DNA of 64,000 bases from Rhizobium sp. 16-488-2b (GTDB lineage: Bacteria; Pseudomonadota; Alphaproteobacteria; Rhizobiales; Rhizobiaceae). The notes under the pieces were generated by a model. It was not told the DNA's origin. It was given only the letters and a program-made list of their open reading frames with translations, and searched no databases. Position 1 is the first letter of the stretch. The number at the start of each line of letters is the position of its first letter. The stretch is from NCBI RefSeq assembly GCF_017741815.1, contig NZ_JAGHMF010000036.1:248001-312000 (forward strand), read 5' to 3'. The translations under genes and the position numbers were made by a program. Shown here one piece after another: positions 8,099 to 16,018 of the stretch.

Positions 8099-8343
8099 CC
8101 AGAACAATAGGGTTAACGAAACCTTAAGTAGGAAACTGGAAAATTTATGCGGTTATCGCTAAGGTATCGCGATCGCTCGCATTTTCACGACGGAGATTTC
8201 TCATCGTCGTCTCGATTCCCAGACACTCTTATCGCCAGCTGCTGCCACGAGCGCCTGACGAATTCATTAACCAGCTACCGAACAGGGAATCAATGCAGCC
8301 GAATTGAGCAATTGATTCCGTTTGTCGGGGCTTGAAGCGGCGG

Positions 8344-9324
8344 CTAGGTGAAGCGGTGTTCCTTGTTCGGCATCGGCGAGGCGAATGCCGTGTCACCAAT
8401 GGTGATAATCTTGTCGCCGTCGGTGCGAACAAGCAACGATCCCAGCGTCTCGACATCGAGATAGACGATAGAATCCGCTCCTAGGCGCTCGATGTGCCGG
8501 ACGGTGCCTTGCCACTTGCCGTCGGTCGCCGAAAGCTGCAGGTGCTCGGGCCGGATTCCGTAGACGCGGCATCCTTCGTCCTTGGCGACCGCCCCTTCAA
8601 ACAGGTTCATCTTGGGGGATCCGATGAAGCCCGCGACAAAGGCGGTCTGCGGCCCGTTGTAGAGTTCCATCGGAGAGCCGACCTGCTCGATGTGGCCGCC
8701 GTTCAACACCACGATCTTGTCGGCCATGGTCATGGCTTCCACCTGGTCGTGGGTGACATAGATCATCGTTGCGCCAAGCCGCGCATGCAGCTCGGTGAGT
8801 TCCATGCGCATTTGCGAGCGAAGCGATGCGTCGAGGTTGGAAAGCGGTTCGTCGAACAGAAACACTTTCGGATTGCGGATAATAGCCCGCCCGATCGCCA
8901 CGCGCTGCCGCTGGCCGCCGGAAAGTGCTTTCGGCTTGCGATCGAGCAGATGCGAGAGCTGCAATATGTCGGCGGTCTGCTTCACCTTCTCGGCGATTTC
9001 CGCCTTGGGCCTCCTCGCAAGCGAAAGGCCGAAGCCGATATTTTCGGCGACCGTGAGGTGCGGGTAGAGAGCATAGGATTGAAACACCATCGCGATGCCG
9101 CGCTCGGAGGGTTCGGCATCGGTCACATCCTTGTTGTCGATGACGATCTTCCCGGCGCTCGATGTTTCAAGCCCCGAGATCATCCTCAGTAACGTCGACT
9201 TTCCGCAGCCTGACGGTCCGACGAACACACAAAATTCTCCGGCGCCGATGTTAAGATCGACGCCCTTGATGACTTCGAGGCTGCCGAAGCTCTTTCTGAC
9301 GCCATCGAGAACAACGCTAGTCAT
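8344..9324 (-). CDS. Sugar ABC transporter ATP-binding protein (UgpC/MalK type)
   Basis: 326 residues. Walker A is GPSGCGKSTLL (about 38-48), the Q-loop is MVFQSYALYPHLTVAENI, the signature is LSGGQRQRVAIGRAI, and Walker B is VFLFDEPLSNLDASLR, followed by the switch VTHDQVEAMTMADKIVVL. A TOBE-like region follows (GIRPEHLQLSATDG). It is 30-40 residues shorter than most MalK/UgpC proteins, so the C-terminal regulatory part is reduced. It is the last gene of the minus-strand operon with the rhamnosidase and energises the two permeases upstream of it. Confidence 0.95.
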   Translation of the reverse strand: MTSVVLDGVRKSFGSLEVIKGVDLNIGAGEFCVFVGPSGCGKSTLLRMISGLETSSAGKIVIDNKDVTDAEPSERGIAMVFQSYALYPHLTVAENIGFGLSLARRPKAEIAEKVKQTADILQLSHLLDRKPKALSGGQRQRVAIGRAIIRNPKVFLFDEPLSNLDASLRSQMRMELTELHARLGATMIYVTHDQVEAMTMADKIVVLNGGHIEQVGSPMELYNGPQTAFVAGFIGSPKMNLFEGAVAKDEGCRVYGIRPEHLQLSATDGKWQGTVRHIERLGADSIVYLDVETLGSLLVRTDGDKIITIGDTAFASPMPNKEHRFT

Positions 9325-9327
9325 GGC

Positions 9328-10152
9328 TTATCCTTTCACTGCGCCGGCCGTCATGCCCGCCACGATCTGTCGATTGAAGAAGATGAAGACGATCAGCGGC
9401 GGAATGGTCACCAGCAGGATGTTCATGAACAGCAGATTGAACTGCGTCTGGAACTGTCCCTGGAAGTTATAGAGGGTGAGCTGCACGGTGACGTTCTCGC
9501 GGCCGGGCAGGTAGTAGAGCGGGTTGGTGAAATCGTTGAAGATCGCGATCGATTGGACGACGATGACGGTCACGGTCACCGGCTTCAGCAGAGGAAGGAC
9601 AACGCGGAAGAAGATCTGCAGCGGCTTTGCGCCGTCGATGATCGCCGCCTCATCCAGGTCGCGCGGAATGGTCGCGATGAAGCTTCGAAAGAGCAACACG
9701 GTAAACGACAGGCCGTAGGCGACCTGGATCAGAACCATGCCCGAAATTGTCTTGAACAAACCAAGCGCCTGCAACACCCAGATCGTCGGCACGACGGCGG
9801 GCGGGATCATCAGACCGGCGAGCACAAAGGCATAGATCACCGCGTTCCACCGCGATGGCCGGCGCTGCAGGACATAGCCCACCATCGCGCCGAACAGCAC
9901 GAGCAGCGTCACGGCAGCCACCGTGATAACAGTCGAGTTGAAATAGGCCAGCAGCAGCATGTAATTGCGGGCCTGGATCACATCGACGAAATTGGTCCAG
10001 AGCTGCCATTCGCTTGGCAGTGTGAATTTAAGCGCCGCTGCATCCTGCTTGGTTTTTGCTGCCGTCAGAAAGATGAACAGGAACGGCATCACGAAGATCA
10101 CGCAGCATGCGACCAAGGCGGAGGCTCCGGTGTAAAACTGGCGCCGGGTCAT
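9328..10152 (-). CDS. Carbohydrate ABC transporter permease (MalG type)
   Basis: 274 residues with about six membrane helices. The first is in VACCVIFVMPFLFIFLTAAK. The EAA loop that docks to the ATPase is DEAAIIDGAKPLQIFFRVVL at about 190-210. The C-terminus ends QIVAGMTAGAVKG, the common ending of this subfamily. It pairs with the permease at 10149-11012, which it overlaps by 4 bp. The transported sugar is inferred to be a rhamnoside from the operon partner GH78. Confidence 0.94.
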   Translation of the reverse strand: MTRRQFYTGASALVACCVIFVMPFLFIFLTAAKTKQDAAALKFTLPSEWQLWTNFVDVIQARNYMLLLAYFNSTVITVAAVTLLVLFGAMVGYVLQRRPSRWNAVIYAFVLAGLMIPPAVVPTIWVLQALGLFKTISGMVLIQVAYGLSFTVLLFRSFIATIPRDLDEAAIIDGAKPLQIFFRVVLPLLKPVTVTVIVVQSIAIFNDFTNPLYYLPGRENVTVQLTLYNFQGQFQTQFNLLFMNILLVTIPPLIVFIFFNRQIVAGMTAGAVKG

Positions 10153-11012
10153 ACATCGACCTCCCTGCGATTAAGCCAGAAGGTGAGCGGCAAAACGATC
10201 ACCGCGATCAGCACGAACAATATGACGTTTCCGGCCGTGGAGAGGCCGTAAAAGCCCGCCTGATACTGCTTGTAGATCACGCTCGCGAGCACGTCGGAGG
10301 AAAATCCGGGGCCACCCTTTGTCATCGCCCAGATCAGATCGAAGCTGCGCAGCCCGCCGATCAGCGACAGGGTAATGACGGTGATCGTCGCCGGCTTGAC
10401 GAGCGGTATGGTGACGCGGAAGAGCATCTGCGTTCTCGTTGCGCCGTCGATGCGCGCGGCTTCGTAGTAGTCGGCGCTGATGGATGCCAGTCCGGCGATA
10501 TAGATTACCGTCGCAAGCCCGATGCCCTTCCAGAGATCGACGAGGACGATCGAGTAGAGCGCCAGCGCCGGATCCGTCAGCCAGCCTGGCCCGTGTATGC
10601 CGATGGCGGCCAGCGCGACATTAATGATGCCGCGCGTCGGATGCATGAGCACGGAAAAGGTTATGCCGACGCCGATGGTCGACACCAGCACGGGAAAGAA
10701 GATTACCGTTCGAAGAAGACCCTGAGCCCAGAGGCCGGATGTCAGCAGGACAGCAAGAAGCAGGCCGAGAACCGTCTTCGCGGCCGACGTCGCCACCGCA
10801 TAGATGACAGTGTTGGTCAGCCCCTGGATGAGGAAAGGCTCGCGGAAGAACTGCTTGTAGTTCTCAAGCCCGATGAACGCTGTCGTGAACAAGTCCCAAC
10901 GCGTCAGGCTGAACCAGAAGGATGCGATCGTGGGCGCCAGGAACAGGACGGTGAAGATGACCGCCGCCGGCAGGATGAACCAATAGGGGTAGGGTGACTT
11001 GCGTATAACCAT
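10149..11012 (-). CDS. Sugar ABC transporter permease (MalF/UgpA type)
   Basis: 287 residues with six predicted membrane helices (YWFILPAAVIFTVLFLAPTI is the first). The EAA loop is YYEAARIDGATRTQMLFRVT. I start at ATG 11012 because AGGAG lies 8 bp upstream; the frame stays open for another 41 codons upstream but that region is not permease-like. It follows the binding-protein gene by 55 bp and overlaps the second permease by 4 bp. Confidence 0.94.
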   Translation of the reverse strand: MVIRKSPYPYWFILPAAVIFTVLFLAPTIASFWFSLTRWDLFTTAFIGLENYKQFFREPFLIQGLTNTVIYAVATSAAKTVLGLLLAVLLTSGLWAQGLLRTVIFFPVLVSTIGVGITFSVLMHPTRGIINVALAAIGIHGPGWLTDPALALYSIVLVDLWKGIGLATVIYIAGLASISADYYEAARIDGATRTQMLFRVTIPLVKPATITVITLSLIGGLRSFDLIWAMTKGGPGFSSDVLASVIYKQYQAGFYGLSTAGNVILFVLIAVIVLPLTFWLNRREVDV

Positions 11013-11067
11013 AGCGGCTCCTAAGCACCTTGCCCGGATATCCGCCGGGCAAGGTGCGTCTGGGAGG

Positions 11068-12342
11068 TTACCAGTTCGGGAGGCCGAGCTGCTTGGCCTG
11101 CTTGGCGACGTCCTGGTCGTAAAGCGCGGCCGCATCCTTGGCGGAACGGATACCCGTTCCGACCTCGACGGTGATCTGCTCGAGCGCCGGTCCTTTCACG
11201 GGTGACAGGAATTCCAGCGCCGGGCCGGCACGGCCTTCCGTCTGGAAATAGGGCAGCATGTCCGTGACGGCTTGCGGCACGTCCTTCGGCAGCTCGCAGC
11301 CCTTGATCAGATAGGGACCTGACGGCACGGCCTTCGCCATCAGCTCGCACCCTTCCTTGGAGGCCACGAAATCGAGGAACTTCTTGGCTTCGTCGAGATG
11401 CTCGGCCTTGGCTGACAGATAGAGTGCGGCCGGCATCCAGATCGTCAAACCGTTCTTCGCGGCATCGGTCCCGGGTTCCGCGAAAAAGCCGACGTCTTTA
11501 ACGTTGTCGGGAAAGTTCTGCTGGATGTTGCCGATCCCGAAAGTCAGGCTGGGGTAGTGCGCTGCCTCACCGGTCGAGACCATGCGCATGCCGTCATCAA
11601 AGCTCGCCGCGCCGAAATCCTCGTTGAAGAATCCCGCTTTCGCCACTTCTTCCTGGTGCTCGAAGCCGCGAAGGGCCGCAGGTGTGGTGGCGTACTTGAC
11701 CTTGTTGGCCGTGTAATCGTCCGCAAAGGTCGGAACTTCGGTCTGGACGTTGAAGAAGTCCGCCAGGACGAAGATCTGCGATGTCCAGGTCGTGCCGTAA
11801 GTCTGGGCGATGGCGACCTTGCCGGCTGCCTTGATCTTCTCGTTGTTGGCCATGAATTCGGCCCAAGTCTTCGGCGGCTGCAACCCGAGTTCGGCGTAGA
11901 TCTTCCTGTTGTAGAAGATCCCGCCGCCCATCGCCGGGCCGAAGGGTATTCCGCGCACATGGCCGTCGGATCCGCTGACCACCTTCTTGAAGCTCTCGAG
12001 AATGCCGGCGGCTGACGGGAGATCGGAGAGATCAGCCATCGTCTGCTCGGGCTTCAATGCCTGGAACAGAGAGCCGCTGTTATACTGGAAGATATCCGGC
12101 ATCTCGCCGGTCGCCAGCCGCGTCTTGACGATGTTGTCGCCCTCGGAGCCGCCTGCGCGTTGCTCCACGTCGAAGGTCACATCCGGACGCTTCTCGCTAT
12201 AGGCTTTGGAAACGGCATCGAAGGAAGCGATGGTTTCCGGGTTCGTGTCGATCAATACGCTCAATGTCACGTCTGCGTGGGCGACGCTGCTCGCCAGCGC
12301 CAAAGTGGCCGCTGCGATAATGCTGCACTTGGTCATCCGCAT
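11068..12342 (-). CDS. Extracellular sugar-binding protein of ABC transporter
   Basis: 424 residues, a family 1 solute-binding protein. A Sec signal peptide (residues 1-23, cleavage after SSVAHA) leads into DVTLSVLIDTNPETIASFDA. The mid region PFGPAMGGGIFYNRKIYAEL and the WAEFMANNEKIKAAGKVAIA stretch are typical of sugar-binding lobes. ATG 12342 has GGAGGAG upstream and is preferred to an in-frame upstream start. It lies 78 bp after the rhamnosidase and probably binds rhamnose-containing oligosaccharides or glycosides. Confidence 0.93.
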   Translation of the reverse strand: MRMTKCSIIAAATLALASSVAHADVTLSVLIDTNPETIASFDAVSKAYSEKRPDVTFDVEQRAGGSEGDNIVKTRLATGEMPDIFQYNSGSLFQALKPEQTMADLSDLPSAAGILESFKKVVSGSDGHVRGIPFGPAMGGGIFYNRKIYAELGLQPPKTWAEFMANNEKIKAAGKVAIAQTYGTTWTSQIFVLADFFNVQTEVPTFADDYTANKVKYATTPAALRGFEHQEEVAKAGFFNEDFGAASFDDGMRMVSTGEAAHYPSLTFGIGNIQQNFPDNVKDVGFFAEPGTDAAKNGLTIWMPAALYLSAKAEHLDEAKKFLDFVASKEGCELMAKAVPSGPYLIKGCELPKDVPQAVTDMLPYFQTEGRAGPALEFLSPVKGPALEQITVEVGTGIRSAKDAAALYDQDVAKQAKQLGLPNW

Positions 12343-12420
12343 GGTCGTCTCCTCCTCCAAGGACTTGCGATTTACCGTTACGATCAGTCATGTGGTGCGC
12401 GGCCTGCCGCGCTGTCTTGA

Positions 12421-14742
12421 TCAGACGTCGAAGGTGATCGAATGGCTGCCATGTCCGATCTGGACACGCTCGTCATCCGCCACGTCGGCGCCGTTCACCG
12501 TCAGATTCTTCCTTGCACTATTGCCGCGTATATGCGCGGTGATGCCATCTGGGATTTCAAGATGGCAGGTAACCTTGCCGCCGTCGATATCCCATCCGGC
12601 CTCGATGCGGCCAAAGCGCGTGTCGTGCCACGCCGCAACGGGCGATAGCGCCGGAAGGATAGCGGGATCGAACTCGATCTCCTCGAAGCCCGGCTTGTCT
12701 TCAAGGGGCTTGATGCCAGCCACATCCTCGAACAGCCATTGGCACACGGCGCCATAGGCATAGTGGTTGTAGCTGTTCATATCGGGATCGTAGATCGTTC
12801 CGTCCTCTGCAAGCGCATCCCAGCGCTCCCAGATCGACGTCGCTCCGCGCTCCACCTGATAGAGCCAGCCGGGAACCTTGCGATTGAGGAACATCTTTTC
12901 GGCGAGATCGAGCATGCCGAGCCGGGTAAGGGCGGGCAGTAGCGCTGGCGTGCCGATAAAGCCGGTGCCGATCACGCCATCGGTCTCTTCCGCGACCCGG
13001 CGGAAATAGCCGCGACCGGCCTCTTCATATTCCGGCGGAACGAGACCATAGAGGAAGGCGATCGCCCACGATGTCTGGTCGTTATGCGCAATGCGCCCAG
13101 ATGGGGAAAAGAACTCGTTCTTGAATGCTGCGCGGATGTCTTCAAGCTTGCTGTCGAGGCGCTGCGCCTCGCTTGTATCGCCGAGGACCCGCGCGATCTT
13201 CGCCGTCAGTTGCGTGGCGACGAAGTGATAGAGCGTCGCGGCGCAATCGTCGGCCACGGTCGGGCGCGGCTTGCGATTGTCGCCAACCGGCTGCAGCCAG
13301 TCGCCAAAGGTGAAGCCATGCTCGCCCCAAACCGCCGGAGGGCGGATGATGGGGCCGTTGGAAATACCCCAGAGGTAATCCAGCCAGTGCAACATCGCCG
13401 GGAAGCACTCCTGCAGAGCGGCCTTGTCGCCATAATGCAGATAGAGCTGCCAGGGGATGATGACGATCGCATCGCCCCAGCCGGTCGAGCCGGCCCAATC
13501 GCCGCGATTGCTGATTGGATGCAGACGCGTCGGATCCGGCGAGAAGTGCGGCACCGCCCCGTTCTCTCTCTGATCGTGCATCACGTCGCGCAGGAATTTC
13601 CGGAGAAAAGATTGGCTGTTGGCAAGCCAGCATGCGGTGCCGGCAAAGACCTGGGCGTCGCCTGTCCATCCCAGGCGTTCGTCGCGCTGCGGGCAATCCG
13701 TCGGGATCTCGATGAAGTTCGATCGCTGCGACCAGATCGTGTTCTCGACAAGCCGGTTGACGGCGGGCACACCCGTGGTGATGCCGCCGGTCGCGACTGG
13801 CACCGAGGTGATCGGGATCATCTTGATGGAGAGAAGCTTCGCATCGCCGGTGACGGTCACGCGGGCGTAGCGGAAACCCATGAAAGTGAACAGCGGCGCG
13901 TAGGTTTCGACGCCATCTCCCGACAGCGTGTAGACCAGTTCGGCCCTGGCGCTGCGGTAGTTGCGGTTGTCGAAGAACCGGTTTGGCCCGAGGACTTCGG
14001 AGTGCTCCACGCGTACGCTCGCGCCTGCCTCGCCTTGCGCATCGATGCGGATATACGCCCCGGCGTTCTGGCCGAAATCATAGACCAGCCGGCCATCTTC
14101 TTCCGTCCAGCTATCGATCGGCTCGAACGGGGCGAGCTCGACAACGGCGGCCGTCTCGTGGGGTACAAGCAGGGTCTTGTCGAAGGCGAGTTCTTCAACG
14201 CCGAACGCGTCTTCCGTCTTCAAGCGGGCGTCGTAGTCCTCGCCATAATAGATGCCGTTCCTGGTGACGGGGGTCAGTCCACTTTCCCAGGTGGAATCTG
14301 TCTTCAGCGCCAAGGCGCCGTCGACGCTGATTTCGGCAATGGCAGCCGTACGGTCGCCCCAGCAATTGAAGATCGGGTTCGAGGCCCACATGAGCTGGCC
14401 GCGATACCAGCCGTCGCCGAGCCAGATCTCGATCCTGTTCTCGCCCGGCTGAAGCAGGCTGGCGACGTCATAGGTCTGATAGGCGATGCGATCGTCGTAG
14501 CAGGTCCAGCCCGGTGTCAAAAGATCCGAGCCGACGCGGCGGCCGTTGATAAAGGCGCGATAAAGCCCGAGCGCTGAAATGGTCAGCACGGCTTCCCGAG
14601 GGGCATGCTCAAGCTGGAAGTTGCGGGAGACGAAGGTGCCAGCGGTGCCTTGGCCATCGTCGCATAGTGGCGCCACCATGGCGGCGGTGAATTGAAATGA
14701 CGAACCAGCGGCAGCGCTCGCGCGCCCTTGCACAATATCCAT
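12421..14742 (-). CDS. GH78 alpha-L-rhamnosidase
   Basis: 773 residues without a signal peptide, so likely cytoplasmic. N-terminal beta-sandwich domains (FINGRRVGSDLLTPGWTCYD, then LVYDFGQNAGAYIRIDAQGE) are bacterial rhamnosidase domains. The (alpha/alpha)6 catalytic domain starts near residue 330 and carries the family motif TDCPQRDERLGWTGDAQ near residue 345, which holds the general acid Glu. A C-terminal beta domain ends with LEIPDGITAHIRGNSARKNL. It hydrolyses terminal alpha-L-rhamnosyl bonds in plant glycosides or polysaccharides. It is the first gene of the operon, with GGGAGGGG before the ATG and the LacI gene divergent. Confidence 0.95.
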   Translation of the reverse strand: MDIVQGRASAAAGSSFQFTAAMVAPLCDDGQGTAGTFVSRNFQLEHAPREAVLTISALGLYRAFINGRRVGSDLLTPGWTCYDDRIAYQTYDVASLLQPGENRIEIWLGDGWYRGQLMWASNPIFNCWGDRTAAIAEISVDGALALKTDSTWESGLTPVTRNGIYYGEDYDARLKTEDAFGVEELAFDKTLLVPHETAAVVELAPFEPIDSWTEEDGRLVYDFGQNAGAYIRIDAQGEAGASVRVEHSEVLGPNRFFDNRNYRSARAELVYTLSGDGVETYAPLFTFMGFRYARVTVTGDAKLLSIKMIPITSVPVATGGITTGVPAVNRLVENTIWSQRSNFIEIPTDCPQRDERLGWTGDAQVFAGTACWLANSQSFLRKFLRDVMHDQRENGAVPHFSPDPTRLHPISNRGDWAGSTGWGDAIVIIPWQLYLHYGDKAALQECFPAMLHWLDYLWGISNGPIIRPPAVWGEHGFTFGDWLQPVGDNRKPRPTVADDCAATLYHFVATQLTAKIARVLGDTSEAQRLDSKLEDIRAAFKNEFFSPSGRIAHNDQTSWAIAFLYGLVPPEYEEAGRGYFRRVAEETDGVIGTGFIGTPALLPALTRLGMLDLAEKMFLNRKVPGWLYQVERGATSIWERWDALAEDGTIYDPDMNSYNHYAYGAVCQWLFEDVAGIKPLEDKPGFEEIEFDPAILPALSPVAAWHDTRFGRIEAGWDIDGGKVTCHLEIPDGITAHIRGNSARKNLTVNGADVADDERVQIGHGSHSITFDV

Positions 14743-14771
14743 GTCCCCTCCCGATCCGCTTGAGGCAGACC

Positions 14772-14826
14772 CATCAAACGAAGTGTGTATCGTTATATGT
14801 ATATCATTCTACATTCCCGTTTGATG
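14772..14826. promoter_or_regulatory. Split inverted repeat in the divergent GH78/LacI promoter region
   Basis: CATCAAACG (14772-14780) and CGTTTGATG (14818-14826) are perfect 9-bp inverted copies flanking a very A+T-rich 37-bp core. The core is likely to hold the promoter elements for the rhamnosidase operon. The spacing is long for a single LacI dimer site, so each arm may be half of a separate site or the pair may be looped. Candidate operator of the LacI-family gene; inference. Confidence 0.45.
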
Positions 14827-14878
14827 TGCAACAGAAAAATGCCTATACTCCGGCCAAGATTGATGAGAACGATAAATT

Positions 14879-15904
14879 ATGCAGATGTTTCAGAAGGATA
14901 GAGACGGAGCGCGAGCGCGGGTGACGATCCGCCATGTCGCGGAAGACGCCGGCGTCTCGGTCGCCGCGGTATCGAAAGTCCTTCGAAACGCATATGGCGT
15001 CAGCGCGGTTCTGCGCACGAAGGTCGAGACGTCGATCGAGAAGCTCAACTATCGCCCTTCCGTTGCAGCCCGCGCCATGCGAGGGCGGACGAACACCATC
15101 GGCGTGCTGGCGATCGAGCTGTCAAACCCGTTCCTGCCCGGCCTGATCGAGGCGGCCAGCAACACGCTCGCCGACAGCGGCTTCAAGGCCCTGGTCGGGC
15201 TCGGCCGCTCGGCGCAGCCAATCGAAGCATCGATGATCGAGTCGATGATCGACAACCGGATGGATGGCGTTCTGATCATCGCCCCCCGTATTTCCGGCAA
15301 GGTTCTCGAGCGCTACGCCAAGCAGATTCCGATCGTGGTCATCGCGCATCACGAGCCGGACGCCCAGACCTACGACACTGCTAATTCCGACGACCGGAAG
15401 GGCGCCTACCTCGCTGCCGAGGCTGCTCTTTCGAAAGGCTATCGCGATATCGCGATGCTCGGCTACGATATAGAGGGGTCACCAGCCACCATCGTCGCCA
15501 TGCAACGAGAGCTCGGTTATCTGGACGCCATGAGGGCGGCCGGCTTGGAGGCGCGCGTGCTGCGGCTGCCGCCGGTTGATGCCGACAGAACCGCCGCCCT
15601 GAACGCTTTTCTTTCCGCTCCCGATCGTCCGAGAGCCGTGTTCGTCTGGTCGGATCTCGATGCTGTCCCGCTGATAAACATCGCGCGGATGCGAGATATC
15701 GGCGTCCCCTCGGACCTGGCCATCATCGGCTACGACAACTCGCCCGTTTCGGCCCTTCCGCTGGTCGGGCTGACAAGTGTCGACCAAGACCCCGTCCAGT
15801 TGGCTCGAACAGCGACGCAAATGTTGCTTGAGCGGATCGACGGAAGACGCGAAGCCAAACACGTCTTAATCGAGCCCCATGTCGAACATCGCGGTAGCGC
15901 GTGA
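14879..15904 (+). CDS. LacI family transcriptional regulator
   Basis: 341 residues, normal for the family. The HTH with hinge is at residues 18-70: VTIRHVAEDAGVSVAAVSKV, then the hinge-helix region LNYRPSVAARAMRG. A periplasmic-binding-like effector domain follows (TIGVLAIELSNPFLPGLIEA to the end, with IIGYDNSP). It is divergent from the rhamnosidase/ABC operon and so probably represses it until a rhamnose-derived inducer binds. Confidence 0.95.
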   Translation: MQMFQKDRDGARARVTIRHVAEDAGVSVAAVSKVLRNAYGVSAVLRTKVETSIEKLNYRPSVAARAMRGRTNTIGVLAIELSNPFLPGLIEAASNTLADSGFKALVGLGRSAQPIEASMIESMIDNRMDGVLIIAPRISGKVLERYAKQIPIVVIAHHEPDAQTYDTANSDDRKGAYLAAEAALSKGYRDIAMLGYDIEGSPATIVAMQRELGYLDAMRAAGLEARVLRLPPVDADRTAALNAFLSAPDRPRAVFVWSDLDAVPLINIARMRDIGVPSDLAIIGYDNSPVSALPLVGLTSVDQDPVQLARTATQMLLERIDGRREAKHVLIEPHVEHRGSA

Positions 15905-16018
15905 CATGACGCCGGCAAACACTTCCTAACCTCTGCACCGTCCGTCCTTTGTCCATCTTGTGCGCCGGCTTAAAACACGCTTAGCTGGTGTTAAGGGAGC
16001 GAGGTTGAGGGGGACGGC

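Noticed and set aside
13084..14577. 497-codon plus-strand frame opposite the rhamnosidase
   Set aside because: Antisense shadow of a GC-rich gene; the minus-strand GH78 product has all family motifs.
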